Shown here in pieces: positions 13,214 through 21,043 of a DNA stretch of 32,808 nucleotides; positions within the stretch are counted from its first letter, which is position 1; every line of letters starts with the position of its first letter. The position numbers and the translations under genes were made by a program. The DNA lies in the NCBI GenBank assembly GCA_033485155.1, contig JAWQJJ010000013.1, positions 1 through 32,808 on the forward strand. Reading direction: 5' to 3'. This DNA is from Methanomassiliicoccus sp. (GTDB lineage Archaea; Thermoplasmatota; Thermoplasmata; Methanomassiliicoccales; Methanomassiliicoccaceae). Below the pieces are notes generated by a model. That model ran no database searches and was not told the DNA's origin. It saw only the letters and a program-made list of their open reading frames with translations.

Positions 13214-14472
13214 CAGCACACCCCCTCGTAATTGCTCGTATGCACTATCCCGCGACCGTCGATGACCAGCTTGTCGCCGTACAGCGACGGGTCGGCGTAG
13301 CCGGGCCATTCCGTCAGGATGAGGACGGCGTCGCTGCGTTGGATGCATTTCTCCGGCGAAGGGGAATACTCCACCTGGGGGAACTCCCTCCGGAACTCAT
13401 CCATCGCCTGGTAGTCGTGAGCGATCACTCTGGCGCCGTGGGATAGGAGTTCCTTCACCACCTTGCGGGAGACCGCCTCTCGGGTATCATCGGTGTCCGG
13501 TTTGAACGCCAGGCCAAGGACCCCGATATTCCTCTGGGCGATGGCCATATGGTGCTCGAGCAGCTTCACCATCTGCAACCCCTGGGCCTTGTTCACGCTT
13601 AGGACGCCATCGAGGAGGACAGGATCGACCCCGTTCTTCCTGGCCAGGGCGGCCAGCCCCTGCACGTCCTTGGGGAAGCAACTTCCCCCAAAGCCACATC
13701 CGGCATGAAGGAAATGGGGGCCGATCCGCCGGTCAAGGCCGATCCCGTGAGCGACCTCCCGGACGTCGATGCCTTCCGTCTTGCACAGGTTGCCGATCTC
13801 GTTGATCAACGAGATGCGGGCGGCCAGGAAGGCGTTCGACGCCAGCTTGGTCATCTCCGCCGCCGCTGGGGAGACCTCGACGAACGGGGCATGCAATTCA
13901 GAATAAAGGGTCCTGAGCAGGTTCACCGAGCGGGCGTCCCGGGAACCTATGACAACTCGGTCGGGATGAAAGAAATCGTTGATCGCGTTGCCTTCCCTCA
14001 GGAACTCAGGGTTGACCGCGACCCCGAATCCCTGACCGTGTACCTTCCCGGACGATCGCTCGACCTCCGGGATGATGATGCCATCGGTAGTTCCCGGAGG
14101 CAGGGTGCTCTTCATCACCAGGACGTGATGATCGGTCTTGTCCGCTATCGCCCTGCCAAGATCACTGGCCGCCGATATCGCATATTTGATGTCCAGGGAG
14201 CCATCGCATTTCGATGGGGTACCGACGCATATGAATGTTACATCGGTGCCCGACACCTCGGCCATGTCCATGCTGGCACGGAACCTGCCTCGGTCGATGT
14301 TCTCGTTCAGGAGCCGATCGAGCCCTTTCTCGAAGATCGGGCAGGCCCTCCTGTTCAGCATCTCGACCTTGCTCTCGACCACATCGATGCACACGACCTC
14401 GTTCCCCTGGTTCGCCAGACAAAGGCCGGTCACGAGGCCCACATACCCTGCTCCGATCACCGAGACCTTCAT
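13210..14472 (-). CDS. ugd: UDP-glucose 6-dehydrogenase
   Basis: 420 aa. N-terminal NAD-binding motif VIGAGYVGLVTGLCLA (residues 5-20), FICVGTPS, central EMTKLASNAFLA with catalytic Lys210, and the active-site GCGFGGSCFPKD with Cys265. C-terminal UDP-binding domain begins at ~290 (NIGVLGLAFKPDTDDTREA). It oxidises UDP-glucose to UDP-glucuronate with two NAD+. ATG 14472 has a GGAGGT site 7 nt upstream and overlaps the preceding stop as ATGA. Family members may act on UDP-ManNAc or UDP-GlcNAc, but the adjacent galU favours UDP-glucose. Confidence 0.92.
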   Translation of the reverse strand: MKVSVIGAGYVGLVTGLCLANQGNEVVCIDVVESKVEMLNRRACPIFEKGLDRLLNENIDRGRFRASMDMAEVSGTDVTFICVGTPSKCDGSLDIKYAISAASDLGRAIADKTDHHVLVMKSTLPPGTTDGIIIPEVERSSGKVHGQGFGVAVNPEFLREGNAINDFFHPDRVVIGSRDARSVNLLRTLYSELHAPFVEVSPAAAEMTKLASNAFLAARISLINEIGNLCKTEGIDVREVAHGIGLDRRIGPHFLHAGCGFGGSCFPKDVQGLAALARKNGVDPVLLDGVLSVNKAQGLQMVKLLEHHMAIAQRNIGVLGLAFKPDTDDTREAVSRKVVKELLSHGARVIAHDYQAMDEFRREFPQVEYSPSPEKCIQRSDAVLILTEWPGYADPSLYGDKLVIDGRGIVHTSNYEGVCW

Positions 14473-15755
14473 GTTCGTACCTCCTTTCCTTTTCGAACGA
14501 CGCCCTGCCGTTCGTTCCCGGTTCGTCCATCTCCAGGTTCCTTTTCGCGGGAGACGAACGGGCGCCTCTTCATTGCCTGGTAGGTGGTCTCGATCATCAT
14601 CGCACTGGTGATGAGGGCGAACACCAGACCGAGCATCCATGAGCCGTCAAACGTGAAGACCGCGCTTCCCGAGCCTCCGGGGGCGAAGCCTACCGCGATC
14701 ATCCATGGTATGTACAAGAGGAAGCATCTGCCAGCGATGCGCATGTCTTCCGCCCCCCATGCTAAGAGGAAAGTGATGGGCATGAGCCAATAGCCGGTGT
14801 GCATCTTGGGATATGTCACGAAGAACGCCACCAACATGATGGTAATCGATTCCCAGACGCCCAGTTTTCTGCGGTACATTATCCAGATGGCGGCACAGAT
14901 GGCCACCGCCACTATGGCGAGTTCGATCTGTTTCGGGACTTCCAGGCCGCCGGCCTTCAGGAAGTAGAAGATGCCAGCGCCCTCCGCCGTCCTGCCCTGC
15001 ACCCCTATGGTGTAGTATCTGATGAACCAGAGGAAATCGTCGCCACATAGGTAGTAGAACGGTCCGGCGACGGCGACGGTTATTGCGGCGATGATGCCGA
15101 GATGAAGGAATCTCTCCTTCCACGTACCTAGGTGAATGAGCTGCACGGGAAGGAGGAGAATCGCCCACATCTTGGTCCATATCCCAAGCCCGGTGGCCAC
15201 CGAGACCCAGTTGTTACGGTGTCCCAGCATGAGCAGGGCAGGAATGATGATGGTCAAGGCGACGATGGTCTCATCCTCGGCGTTCGCGGCTTCGATCAGC
15301 CCGAACGGCATCACCACGTACATTGCGGCCATGGCGAAGGCGGCCTTTTCTCCGTACTTACGGAGGCCGATGTAGAGGAGAATCCCTCCCAGGAGGCCGA
15401 AGAGCATGAAGTACGCCCGGTACACGAGGTCATCGTACGCGCCTCCCAGCAGCTGTGCGGGCACCATGATGTAGCAGATGAGGGGGGGCGTTTCGGTGCG
15501 GACGTCGGTGTAGAGGAGCCCGCCGTGAATGATCGTATCCGTCCTGGCCCGGTAGATCCATAGATCCGGGGCCGTGTTATCGGACCCCACGCCGTTGGTG
15601 ATGATCGTCTTCTCCAACACCAGGACCGGCGTGAATACCAGGAGGGCGATGGCTACCAGAACCAGGACCTTCCTTCCCGGACCGTAGGAGGACACTCTAG
15701 TCCTCATCCCGTCGATCCTTGCTCGAACTCCCCTCTTTACCTTCGGTTCGTCCAT
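14469..15755 (-). CDS. Polytopic membrane protein, GT-C glycosyltransferase-like
   Basis: 428 aa with ~10 TM helices. A first TM segment (~30-50) is followed by an extracytoplasmic loop with GSDNTAPDLWIYRARTD and GGLLYTDVRTETPPLI. This acidic loop plus TPPL pattern recalls archaeal GT-C or protein-mannosyltransferase-like proteins that take sugars from lipid carriers. EAANAEDETIV is a second acidic loop, and GIWTKMWAILLLPVQ a further helix. The tail (~400-428) is hydrophilic and basic. SD GAGGG precedes ATG 15755, 10 nt after the epimerase stop. Substrate unknown; a transferase role is probable rather than shown. Confidence 0.68.
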   Translation of the reverse strand: MDEPKVKRGVRARIDGMRTRVSSYGPGRKVLVLVAIALLVFTPVLVLEKTIITNGVGSDNTAPDLWIYRARTDTIIHGGLLYTDVRTETPPLICYIMVPAQLLGGAYDDLVYRAYFMLFGLLGGILLYIGLRKYGEKAAFAMAAMYVVMPFGLIEAANAEDETIVALTIIIPALLMLGHRNNWVSVATGLGIWTKMWAILLLPVQLIHLGTWKERFLHLGIIAAITVAVAGPFYYLCGDDFLWFIRYYTIGVQGRTAEGAGIFYFLKAGGLEVPKQIELAIVAVAICAAIWIMYRRKLGVWESITIMLVAFFVTYPKMHTGYWLMPITFLLAWGAEDMRIAGRCFLLYIPWMIAVGFAPGGSGSAVFTFDGSWMLGLVFALITSAMMIETTYQAMKRRPFVSREKEPGDGRTGNERQGVVRKGKEVRT

Positions 15756-15765
15756 CCTTAAGCCC

Positions 15766-16791
15766 TCATGGTGTGATCAGCGGCCTGGAGACCAACAGCT
15801 CATGTCTCGTGCCGTCCGCCTCGGCCTCATCACCAGCGACACTGAGATCGCCCGTGCTAACGCGATACCACGAGACAAAATTCCTCAGCCCCTCTTCGAT
15901 GCCCACCGTGGGCTCCCAGCCCAGCAGGCGTTTCGCCGTCGAGATGTTCCCCCAGGTATGATCGACGTCGCCGGCCTTGGGGGGGAGGTGTTCGGGGACG
16001 AGATCGTTCCGCCCACAAATGGTCAGTAGCTCGTTCACCAGGCGGTTGACGGTAATCGTCCTGCCGCCGGCAATGTTGATCGATGCACCTTTGAGCGCAG
16101 GAGCGGTCATGGCCGACTTTATCCCTCGGACGGCGTCGTCGACGTAGGTGAAGTCCCTCGTTTGCTCCCCGTCCCCGAATATCTGAGGGGGGAGGCCCTT
16201 CATGATGCGGTCGGTAAAAATCCTGATAGCCATGTCCGGCCTCTGACGGGGGCCGTATACGGTGAAGTAACGCAGGGAAACGGTGTCCAGTCCGTAAAGG
16301 TCGTAGAACTGCCTGCAGTAGATCTCGGCGGCAAGTTTACTGGTGGCATAGGGCGACACGGGCGCCGGCCGATCCGTTTCCCTTGTCGGCCGCTGATTCG
16401 TCGAGTTCCCATAGATCGATGAAGAGGAGGAGTTGACCATCCTCTTTGCTCCCGACTCCAGAGCGGCGATGAGGACGTTCAGCGTCCCCACGACATTCAC
16501 CATATGCGACTTCAGGGGATCCCTGACGGAAAACCTCACCCCGGCTTGGGCCGCCATATGTGCCACCACGTCTACGCCTTGCATCTCGGCTTTGATGGAA
16601 TCGAGGTCCAGTATGTCCGCTTTCACGAACTTGAAGCGATCGCCGTGTGTACTGTCCGCCCCGGGCAGGATCTTCCCTGAATAGTAGTCATCCAGGTTAT
16701 CGATCCCGACCACGTCCCATCCGTCTTCCAATAAGGTCCTCACCAGGTGGCCGCCTATGAATCCGGCGGCCCCTGTCACCAACGCCTTCAA
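15766..16791 (-). CDS. NAD-dependent nucleotide-sugar epimerase/dehydratase (extended SDR)
   Basis: 341 aa. TGAAGFIGGHL dinucleotide motif (6-16), VAHMAAQAGVRFSV, catalytic SSSSSIYG and Tyr148xxxLys152 (YATSK), then LRYFTVYGPRQRPDMA and the RDFTYVDDAV block. The family covers UDP-glucose 4-epimerase, UDP-glucuronate 4-epimerase and UDP-glucuronate decarboxylase. The VYGPRQRPDMAI form and the neighbouring ugd fit a UDP-glucuronate 4-epimerase-like enzyme best, though GalE activity cannot be excluded. TTG start overlapping the previous stop as TTGA. The last ~25 residues are a non-conserved tail. Confidence 0.85.
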   Translation of the reverse strand: MKALVTGAAGFIGGHLVRTLLEDGWDVVGIDNLDDYYSGKILPGADSTHGDRFKFVKADILDLDSIKAEMQGVDVVAHMAAQAGVRFSVRDPLKSHMVNVVGTLNVLIAALESGAKRMVNSSSSSIYGNSTNQRPTRETDRPAPVSPYATSKLAAEIYCRQFYDLYGLDTVSLRYFTVYGPRQRPDMAIRIFTDRIMKGLPPQIFGDGEQTRDFTYVDDAVRGIKSAMTAPALKGASINIAGGRTITVNRLVNELLTICGRNDLVPEHLPPKAGDVDHTWGNISTAKRLLGWEPTVGIEEGLRNFVSWYRVSTGDLSVAGDEAEADGTRHELLVSRPLITP

Positions 16792-17546
16792 GTCGATCCC
16801 GCCGTCGAGTTGGTGTCTCCGGTCCCCCTGCTCTTGCGAAGGGCCTTGATCTGCTGGGCATGCTCCCGATTGAACTTGAAGTAATCTCGAAGGGTGATGA
16901 ACGGCACCGTGTAGAACTTGATATATGACTTCCCGCTTGGCCGGGCATAATGGACAATGGGGATCTCGCAGATCGTCATCCCGTTCAATGCTGCCAGTGG
17001 GAGGATGAACCGGTGGAGGCCCCTGTACCCCTCAGGATCGAAGCCCATATTGGCCGCCTTTTCTTTCCGGAACGCCTTGAATCCGCTGTTCTGATCCTTT
17101 ATGGTCAGCCCGTATTTTCTCTGAATTATGAATCGATTATAGGTCCTGGAGATGAACTTCCTGATGAAGGGGTCCGTCCGCTGATACCTCCATCCGCTTA
17201 CGACGTCATATCCCTCCCTCATCTTGGAGAGGAACATTGGTATCTCTCCGGGCTCGTACTGGCGGTCACCGTCCATTATGATGACAACATCGCCCAGAGC
17301 CTCCCTGAATCCGGTACGGATGGCGAACGAGCGGCCGAGATTAGTCTGATGATGGACGACCCTCACAGACCTATTTCTCTCGGATAACCGGTCGCAAAGG
17401 GCGGAGGAACCGTCCGAGCTGCCATCATCGACCAACAGGACCTCGCCCTCGATGCCATTGCGTGCGTACACATCGAGGATCGATGTGACGAGAGGTTCGA
17501 CATTGTCCTTCTCGTTCCTTAACAGAAGCACCACTGTACACTCCAT
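16788..17546 (-). CDS. GT2 family glycosyltransferase (dolichyl-phosphate mannosyltransferase-like)
   Basis: 252 aa. GT-A fold with nucleotide-binding VLLVDDGSSDGS (37-48), GRSFAIRTGF, and the metal-binding MDGDRQYEPGEI (91-102), which replaces the usual DxD. SGWRYQRTDPFIRKFISR and KDQNSGFKAFR are typical of DPM1/ArnC-like enzymes that charge a polyprenyl phosphate with one sugar. No C-terminal TM helices, so it is a soluble or peripheral single-domain form. ATG 17546 follows an AGGTGA site and lies 4 nt after the flippase stop. It probably makes the lipid-linked donor used by the GT-C-like protein. Confidence 0.88.
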   Translation of the reverse strand: MECTVVLLLRNEKDNVEPLVTSILDVYARNGIEGEVLLVDDGSSDGSSALCDRLSERNRSVRVVHHQTNLGRSFAIRTGFREALGDVVIIMDGDRQYEPGEIPMFLSKMREGYDVVSGWRYQRTDPFIRKFISRTYNRFIIQRKYGLTIKDQNSGFKAFRKEKAANMGFDPEGYRGLHRFILPLAALNGMTICEIPIVHYARPSGKSYIKFYTVPFITLRDYFKFNREHAQQIKALRKSRGTGDTNSTAGST

Positions 17547-17550
17547 ATCA

Positions 17551-18588
17551 TCACCTATCCTTCTCCGGGGCCGCTGTGTTCTTGCCCACCCCATGCTCAT
17601 CCTTTGCCCTCGACCCGCCGATGGCCAGCGCGGCGAGCCCGATGGGGACCGATATCCAGATCGAAGTCATCGCACTCAGGAGCCCGACGCAGGTGGCCTG
17701 TCCGCTGGTCATGCCGGCGGCGACCAAGATGACCGATGAGACCACCACGTTCCCGCTGCCGGCTATGAGCAAGACGGCGCTCAGCGCCGATAGGCCAGTG
17801 ACGATGAGGATGGCCGACAGATCGATCGATGCGTGAACGGCGACGATCATGAGGTAGGTCCTGAGCATCTCATTGCTCCAGATGGCTACGGTCAGAACGG
17901 CCGCCTTCACGAGTAGCTTCTTATCCTGGAGGCTTCCGGATCGCAGTGCCTCGTTGAACGATTCGCTCACTCTCAAGATGGCCGATGAGGCCTTGCTCCC
18001 CCATCTTGCTCCGAGAAGACGTTCGAGAAAAGAGGCGGTTCGGCGGGCCATGCCCATGATCAGTTCAGGCCTGGCCATGAGGGCGATCACGGCGACGTTA
18101 AGTCCGACTGCCACGACCACGGCCAGAGCCAGCTGAGAGAACATGTTGCCCACAAGGTAGTGGGCGAATGCCACCAGGCCGACGGTGACCAGGATGATCA
18201 GGAGCGTAAGGTCCATAACGCGCTCGGCGACCACTGTGGCCAGGCCTTTGCCCATCTCGATGCCGTTGTTGGATCTTGCACCATAGATCTTGGACGCTTC
18301 CCCTGCGACCCGTCCGGGGGTCACGTTGTTGATGGCCTGGGCGATAGCATAATTACGAAAGAGGGATCGGTAGGGAGCGGTCTCCCCGGCGGCGCCGATA
18401 AGCACATCCCAGCGATAGGTCTTGACGAACAGGTTGAGGGTGTAAAGGAGGACCACAACTGCTATCAGCGACACGTCCACGCCGGTCAGGGCGTCCACTA
18501 GCTCGGATGGATCAGCGGCAACTACCGTCAGGGCGATCAGGAGCAACGAGAATACCAACTTGAAGATGGCTCCCAGATTGCGTCTCAT
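17551..18588 (-). CDS. Lysylphosphatidylglycerol synthase-TM / UPF0104 family membrane protein
   Basis: 345 aa from ATG 18588 (GTG 18606 also possible). About 8 TM helices and the family signature NYAIAQAINNVTPGRVAGEASKIYGA (residues ~79-104), then GLATVVAERVMDL. These are seen in the MprF transmembrane domain and in AglD-like archaeal proteins next to glycosyltransferases, where they are thought to flip or modify lipid-linked sugars. First gene of the six-gene glycan operon. Upstream lie a TATA-like GTTATCTAT near 18625 and a palindrome at 18636-18654. Confidence 0.82.
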   Translation of the reverse strand: MRRNLGAIFKLVFSLLLIALTVVAADPSELVDALTGVDVSLIAVVVLLYTLNLFVKTYRWDVLIGAAGETAPYRSLFRNYAIAQAINNVTPGRVAGEASKIYGARSNNGIEMGKGLATVVAERVMDLTLLIILVTVGLVAFAHYLVGNMFSQLALAVVVAVGLNVAVIALMARPELIMGMARRTASFLERLLGARWGSKASSAILRVSESFNEALRSGSLQDKKLLVKAAVLTVAIWSNEMLRTYLMIVAVHASIDLSAILIVTGLSALSAVLLIAGSGNVVVSSVILVAAGMTSGQATCVGLLSAMTSIWISVPIGLAALAIGGSRAKDEHGVGKNTAAPEKDR

Positions 18589-18635
18589 CCCATACCCGTC
18601 CGGCACTGGATGTTTTGGCCGATAGATAACTATTC

Positions 18636-18654
18636 TGTCATTCTAATAATGACA
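18636..18654. promoter_or_regulatory. Perfect 19-bp palindrome between glycan operon and trmB-like gene
   Basis: TGTCATTCTAATAATGACA: 7-bp perfect arms around a 5-bp centre. It lies directly upstream of the probable TATA box of the glycan operon and ~200 bp before the divergent TrmB-family gene. Its position relative to BRE/TATA fits an operator, most simply for the adjacent TrmB protein. A partial half-site TTGACA occurs at 18765-18770 near that gene's own promoter. Confidence 0.6.
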
Positions 18655-18752
18655 CACTTATTTTTCACTCTTGTGACGCATGGGTAGGATAAAAAGCATG
18701 ATGGATGCCAGCATTTTACACCGTACGATCGTGTCCTTAAAATAGAATAAAA

Positions 18753-18836
18753 ATACTTAAAATGGTTGACACTATAAGAGTGAATAAAACCAAGATCAGG
18801 GGGTTTGGAGGAGAGGCTCGGGATCGACCGAACCCG
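18753..18836 (+). promoter_or_regulatory. Promoter and leader of the TrmB-family gene
   Basis: ATACTTAAAAT (18753-18763) is a TATA-like element predicting a start near 18785 and a ~70-nt leader. CTTAAAAT(A/G)G occurs twice, 20 bp apart (18736, 18756). The leader contains an interrupted palindrome CGGGATCG/CGAACCCG (18819-18836) that could be a second regulatory site. Confidence 0.42.
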
Positions 18837-18856
18837 CTGGTAACGCGGAGTGGACA

Positions 18857-19660
18857 ATGGCCGATATCATCCATCAGCTGAACGACCTTGGATTCGGCAA
18901 GTACGAGGCTATGATCCTCGTCGCGCTAATGAAAATGGGCGAGGGTACGGTTAGTGAGATCAGCGAGGTCAGCGGCGTTCCACGTTCCCGAACCTATGAT
19001 GTCTTAAAGGGGATGACCGAGAAAGGGTATGTGTTCGTGAGCGTGGGAACCCCTCTCGCCTATCAGGTTGTGGAGCCTAAGAAGATACAATACCTGATCG
19101 ATGAACGGCTCGGAGCGATCGAGAACGCGGTGTTGGAGGAACTGTCCCGTCTGAGGGACCAATCGTCGATCAATAACGCCCCCATGACCTCCATCAACGG
19201 AGAATGGAGCATAAGGCAGAAGACCAAGGAGGTGCTCGAGGGAGCCCACACTGAAGCCATTATCTTCAGCAGACGCCACACCAGCATCCGAGATTATACC
19301 AAGGACATCATCGAGGCTTCCGAGAAGATCAAGGTGACCTGCATATTCGGCGAGGGCGCCCCGCAGGTGTGCGGTCAGCTTGGTAAAGTCTGCATAATGG
19401 AACCCATCGATAAATCGTCCAAAGAAATGAAGCTGATACGGTCCGGCTTCAGGGTGAACGATCGGTCGCATACCAAGTACATAACGGAGGTCATGATCCA
19501 TACGGACGACAACCGAAGCATTCTCATCTATTCAGTTAACAAGGTAAAATCTGCGGTGCTATCGACCCTCCCCTTCATCACCTACATGCATCATCTCATG
19601 CTGAAGGAAGCTCTGAACAGCTGCAGGGTAATCGGCGAACGACTCCCCTCTTACCAATAG
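18857..19660 (+). CDS. TrmB-family transcriptional regulator
   Basis: 267 aa. Residues ~1-75 are a TrmB winged helix (LNDLGFGKYEAMILVALMKM ... EVSGVPRSRTYDVLKGMTEKGYV, wing VSVGTPLAYQVVEP). A short coiled linker (~80-105) leads to a C-terminal domain resembling the TrmB/PLD-like sensor half. The sugar-binding domain of long TrmB proteins is reduced. A GGAGTGG site precedes ATG 18857. Divergent from the flippase-to-galU operon, so it likely controls surface-glycan synthesis in response to a sugar or sugar nucleotide (inference). Confidence 0.85.
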   Translation: MADIIHQLNDLGFGKYEAMILVALMKMGEGTVSEISEVSGVPRSRTYDVLKGMTEKGYVFVSVGTPLAYQVVEPKKIQYLIDERLGAIENAVLEELSRLRDQSSINNAPMTSINGEWSIRQKTKEVLEGAHTEAIIFSRRHTSIRDYTKDIIEASEKIKVTCIFGEGAPQVCGQLGKVCIMEPIDKSSKEMKLIRSGFRVNDRSHTKYITEVMIHTDDNRSILIYSVNKVKSAVLSTLPFITYMHHLMLKEALNSCRVIGERLPSYQ

Positions 19661-19770
19661 CATCCAGTGAATCGTGTGCTCCGTTTAGCGAGGTAAGCCA
19701 GCACGTATTGGACGGCTATCGGGCCAAGCATGAACGGTCGACCGAAGAAAGGCCGAAAGGCGACCGACCA

Positions 19771-19795
19771 GTTGGTCCCGGAATGGGGGACCAAC
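19771..19795 (-). terminator. Strong hairpin after the 45-aa membrane microgene
   Basis: Nine-bp perfect arms GTTGGTCCC / GGGACCAAC with a 7-nt loop start 4 nt beyond the microgene stop. No T tract follows, so termination is not certain. It could also stop read-through from trmB on the plus strand. Confidence 0.5.
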
Positions 19796-19798
19796 CGA

Positions 19799-19936
19799 TC
19801 AGTCGAACGAGAACAATACGTAGAAGGACACGACAACGATGCCGAGGAAATAGATCAGCAGAAAACGGTCGAAGAGCTTGGAATCTCGGCACTTCTCCGC
19901 TCGCACCGGATCGACATTTGCGTCGTGGTCCTCCAT
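19799..19936 (-). CDS. 45-aa single-pass membrane microprotein, leaderless
   Basis: N-terminal 20 residues are acidic/polar with one Cys (EDHDANVDPVRAEKCRDSK). One TM helix (DRFLLIYFLGIVVVSFYVLF) follows, and the protein ends SFD. ATG 19936 lies ~29 nt after the centre of a good TATA box (ATTTATTTAA, 19961-19970), so the transcript probably begins at the start codon. A strong hairpin follows the stop. Promoter, leaderless start, TM profile and hairpin together make a self-contained small gene. No family recognised. Confidence 0.68.
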   Translation of the reverse strand: MEDHDANVDPVRAEKCRDSKLFDRFLLIYFLGIVVVSFYVLFSFD

Positions 19937-19960
19937 GCTCGGAGCATCAGCGGTAGGCGT

Positions 19961-19970
19961 TTAAATAAAT
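19961..19970 (-). promoter_or_regulatory. TATA box of the 45-aa microprotein gene
   Basis: ATTTATTTAA on the minus strand, ~29 nt from the ATG at 19936; predicts leaderless transcription. Confidence 0.6.
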
Positions 19971-20076
19971 TCTCTATATGTAATTAAATTTGATTACATA
20001 TAAAGATAAGGTTACTTTCGTGGCATGGGACCAGATGCTGCCTGGACGGTCTTGCCGCCTCGTGAGGAAGCGTTGG

Positions 20077-20104
20077 AAAAAACCGGGGGCAGATCTGCCC
20101 CCGG
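20077..20104 (-). terminator. Intrinsic-type terminator of the secreted Cys-rich protein gene
   Basis: Perfect 22-bp palindrome CCGGGGGCAGATCTGCCCCCGG followed on the minus strand by six T, ~33 nt after the stop codon. The clearest hairpin-plus-T terminator in the window. Confidence 0.8.
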
Positions 20105-20136
20105 CGTAGGGGTTCTGAGGGTACCGATAACCAGCC

Positions 20137-20751
20137 TTACTTGAGCAGTCCACAGGCCTGGTTCCACAGGGAGCCATTGTCGGACCGCATACCCGAACTG
20201 TCGTTCGGGTTACAGCAAGTGCGGTCCCCATCCAAGTCGTCCCGCACTTGCTCGCGGAAACGGTTGCAGTCGCCGCTTAAGGGATGCATGCACTGCGCCC
20301 CATCCATGTCCCAGTCACATCCGTGGAGCCTCACGGTGCTGATCTGGTCCTCGGTCAAGTTGACCCAGTCGAACCCTCTCAGGCCCTGATAAGAGGCGCT
20401 CACCGCGTACTCGCCATCGGGAAGCTGGAAGCTCACGTTGCCATCGTCATCGGTCTGACCCTCGGCGACCTTCTCTATGACGATGGTCGCATTGTCCCCG
20501 TCCTCGGTGATGTTGACCGTGTAAACGGTCACGTTGACCCCAGAGAGGGTTATGCTCTCGCCATCGACGCGGCACAACACGTTGACGCTGAGATTGAGAG
20601 TGGCCGCATCGGCGGAGGTGCTTTCGGCAGTGACGACCGTTGTGTCGTCCGATGCTGATACTTCCGTAGATGGCGCGAATGCCAAGACCGCTCCCGCTAC
20701 CAGCAGGGCGGCCACGGCCCCCAAGGCCATCGTCTTGGTGACTATCTTCAC
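20137..20751 (-). CDS. Secreted protein with prealbumin/Cna-B-like domain and Cys/Asp-rich tail
   Basis: 204 aa. Signal peptide at 1-~30 (KTMALGAVAALLVAGAVLAFA, likely cleavage near ASA/SAS). Residues ~52-140 form a beta-sandwich with the carboxypeptidase-regulatory/Cna-B pattern (VNVLCRVDGESITLSGVNVT ... GQTDDDGNVSFQLPDGEYAV). Residues ~143-200 contain six Cys in a GCDWDMDGAQCMHPLSGDC / LDGDRTCCNPNDSSG module, with Asp spacing that could bind Ca2+. GTG start with a GAGGTGA site 5 nt upstream. Several N-x-S/T sequons. Related in layout to the larger secreted protein at 6948-7982. Confidence 0.78.
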   Translation of the reverse strand: MKIVTKTMALGAVAALLVAGAVLAFAPSTEVSASDDTTVVTAESTSADAATLNLSVNVLCRVDGESITLSGVNVTVYTVNITEDGDNATIVIEKVAEGQTDDDGNVSFQLPDGEYAVSASYQGLRGFDWVNLTEDQISTVRLHGCDWDMDGAQCMHPLSGDCNRFREQVRDDLDGDRTCCNPNDSSGMRSDNGSLWNQACGLLK

Positions 20752-20778
20752 TTGTTCACCTCAGGTCTGTCACCCCGG

Positions 20779-20825
20779 GCATCGTATATCCCATCTCTGA
20801 AAGCATCGTATGGACGATTCGTCCA
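20779..20825. promoter_or_regulatory. Repeats in the promoter of the secreted Cys-rich protein
   Basis: GCATCGTAT occurs twice (20779, 20803), 24 bp apart, followed by a perfect inverted repeat TGGACGA/TCGTCCA (20811-20825). The first copy overlaps a TATA-like ATATACGAT on the minus strand. Candidate regulator sites; the remaining 20826-20965 holds no supportable gene. Confidence 0.35.
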
Positions 20826-21043
20826 CTCGAACGGCGCGGAGCCAGGCCGGACGGCGACACGATGGACAGGATGCGGTCAATGTGATTTGTGACGGCGCAC
20901 GGAAACTTCGCTCGAAGCATCTAGCAACACATCAGTTCAGTAGAAAGACAGCGCCTAGATTCCAAGAGCGTAGATTATATTAATACATGGAGTCAAATGT
21001 ATTGATTAGCCGGGTCGTAGCTCGGAATGGAAGATGATCTGAT

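Noticed and set aside
13705-14583. 292-aa plus-strand frame opposite ugd
   Set aside because: Complementary-strand shadow of a strongly conserved enzyme; no motif or promoter of its own.
19651-19798. Minus-strand hydrophobic segment (LGPIAVQYVLAYLAK) after the 45-aa microgene
   Set aside because: The segment looks TM-like, but there is no ribosome-binding site, the only ATG leaves about 26 residues, and a strong hairpin separates it from the upstream gene.
20811-20984. 57-codon plus-strand frame upstream of the HdeD-like gene
   Set aside because: Arg/Ser/His-rich composition, no ribosome-binding site, and it spans the TATA region of the HdeD-like gene.
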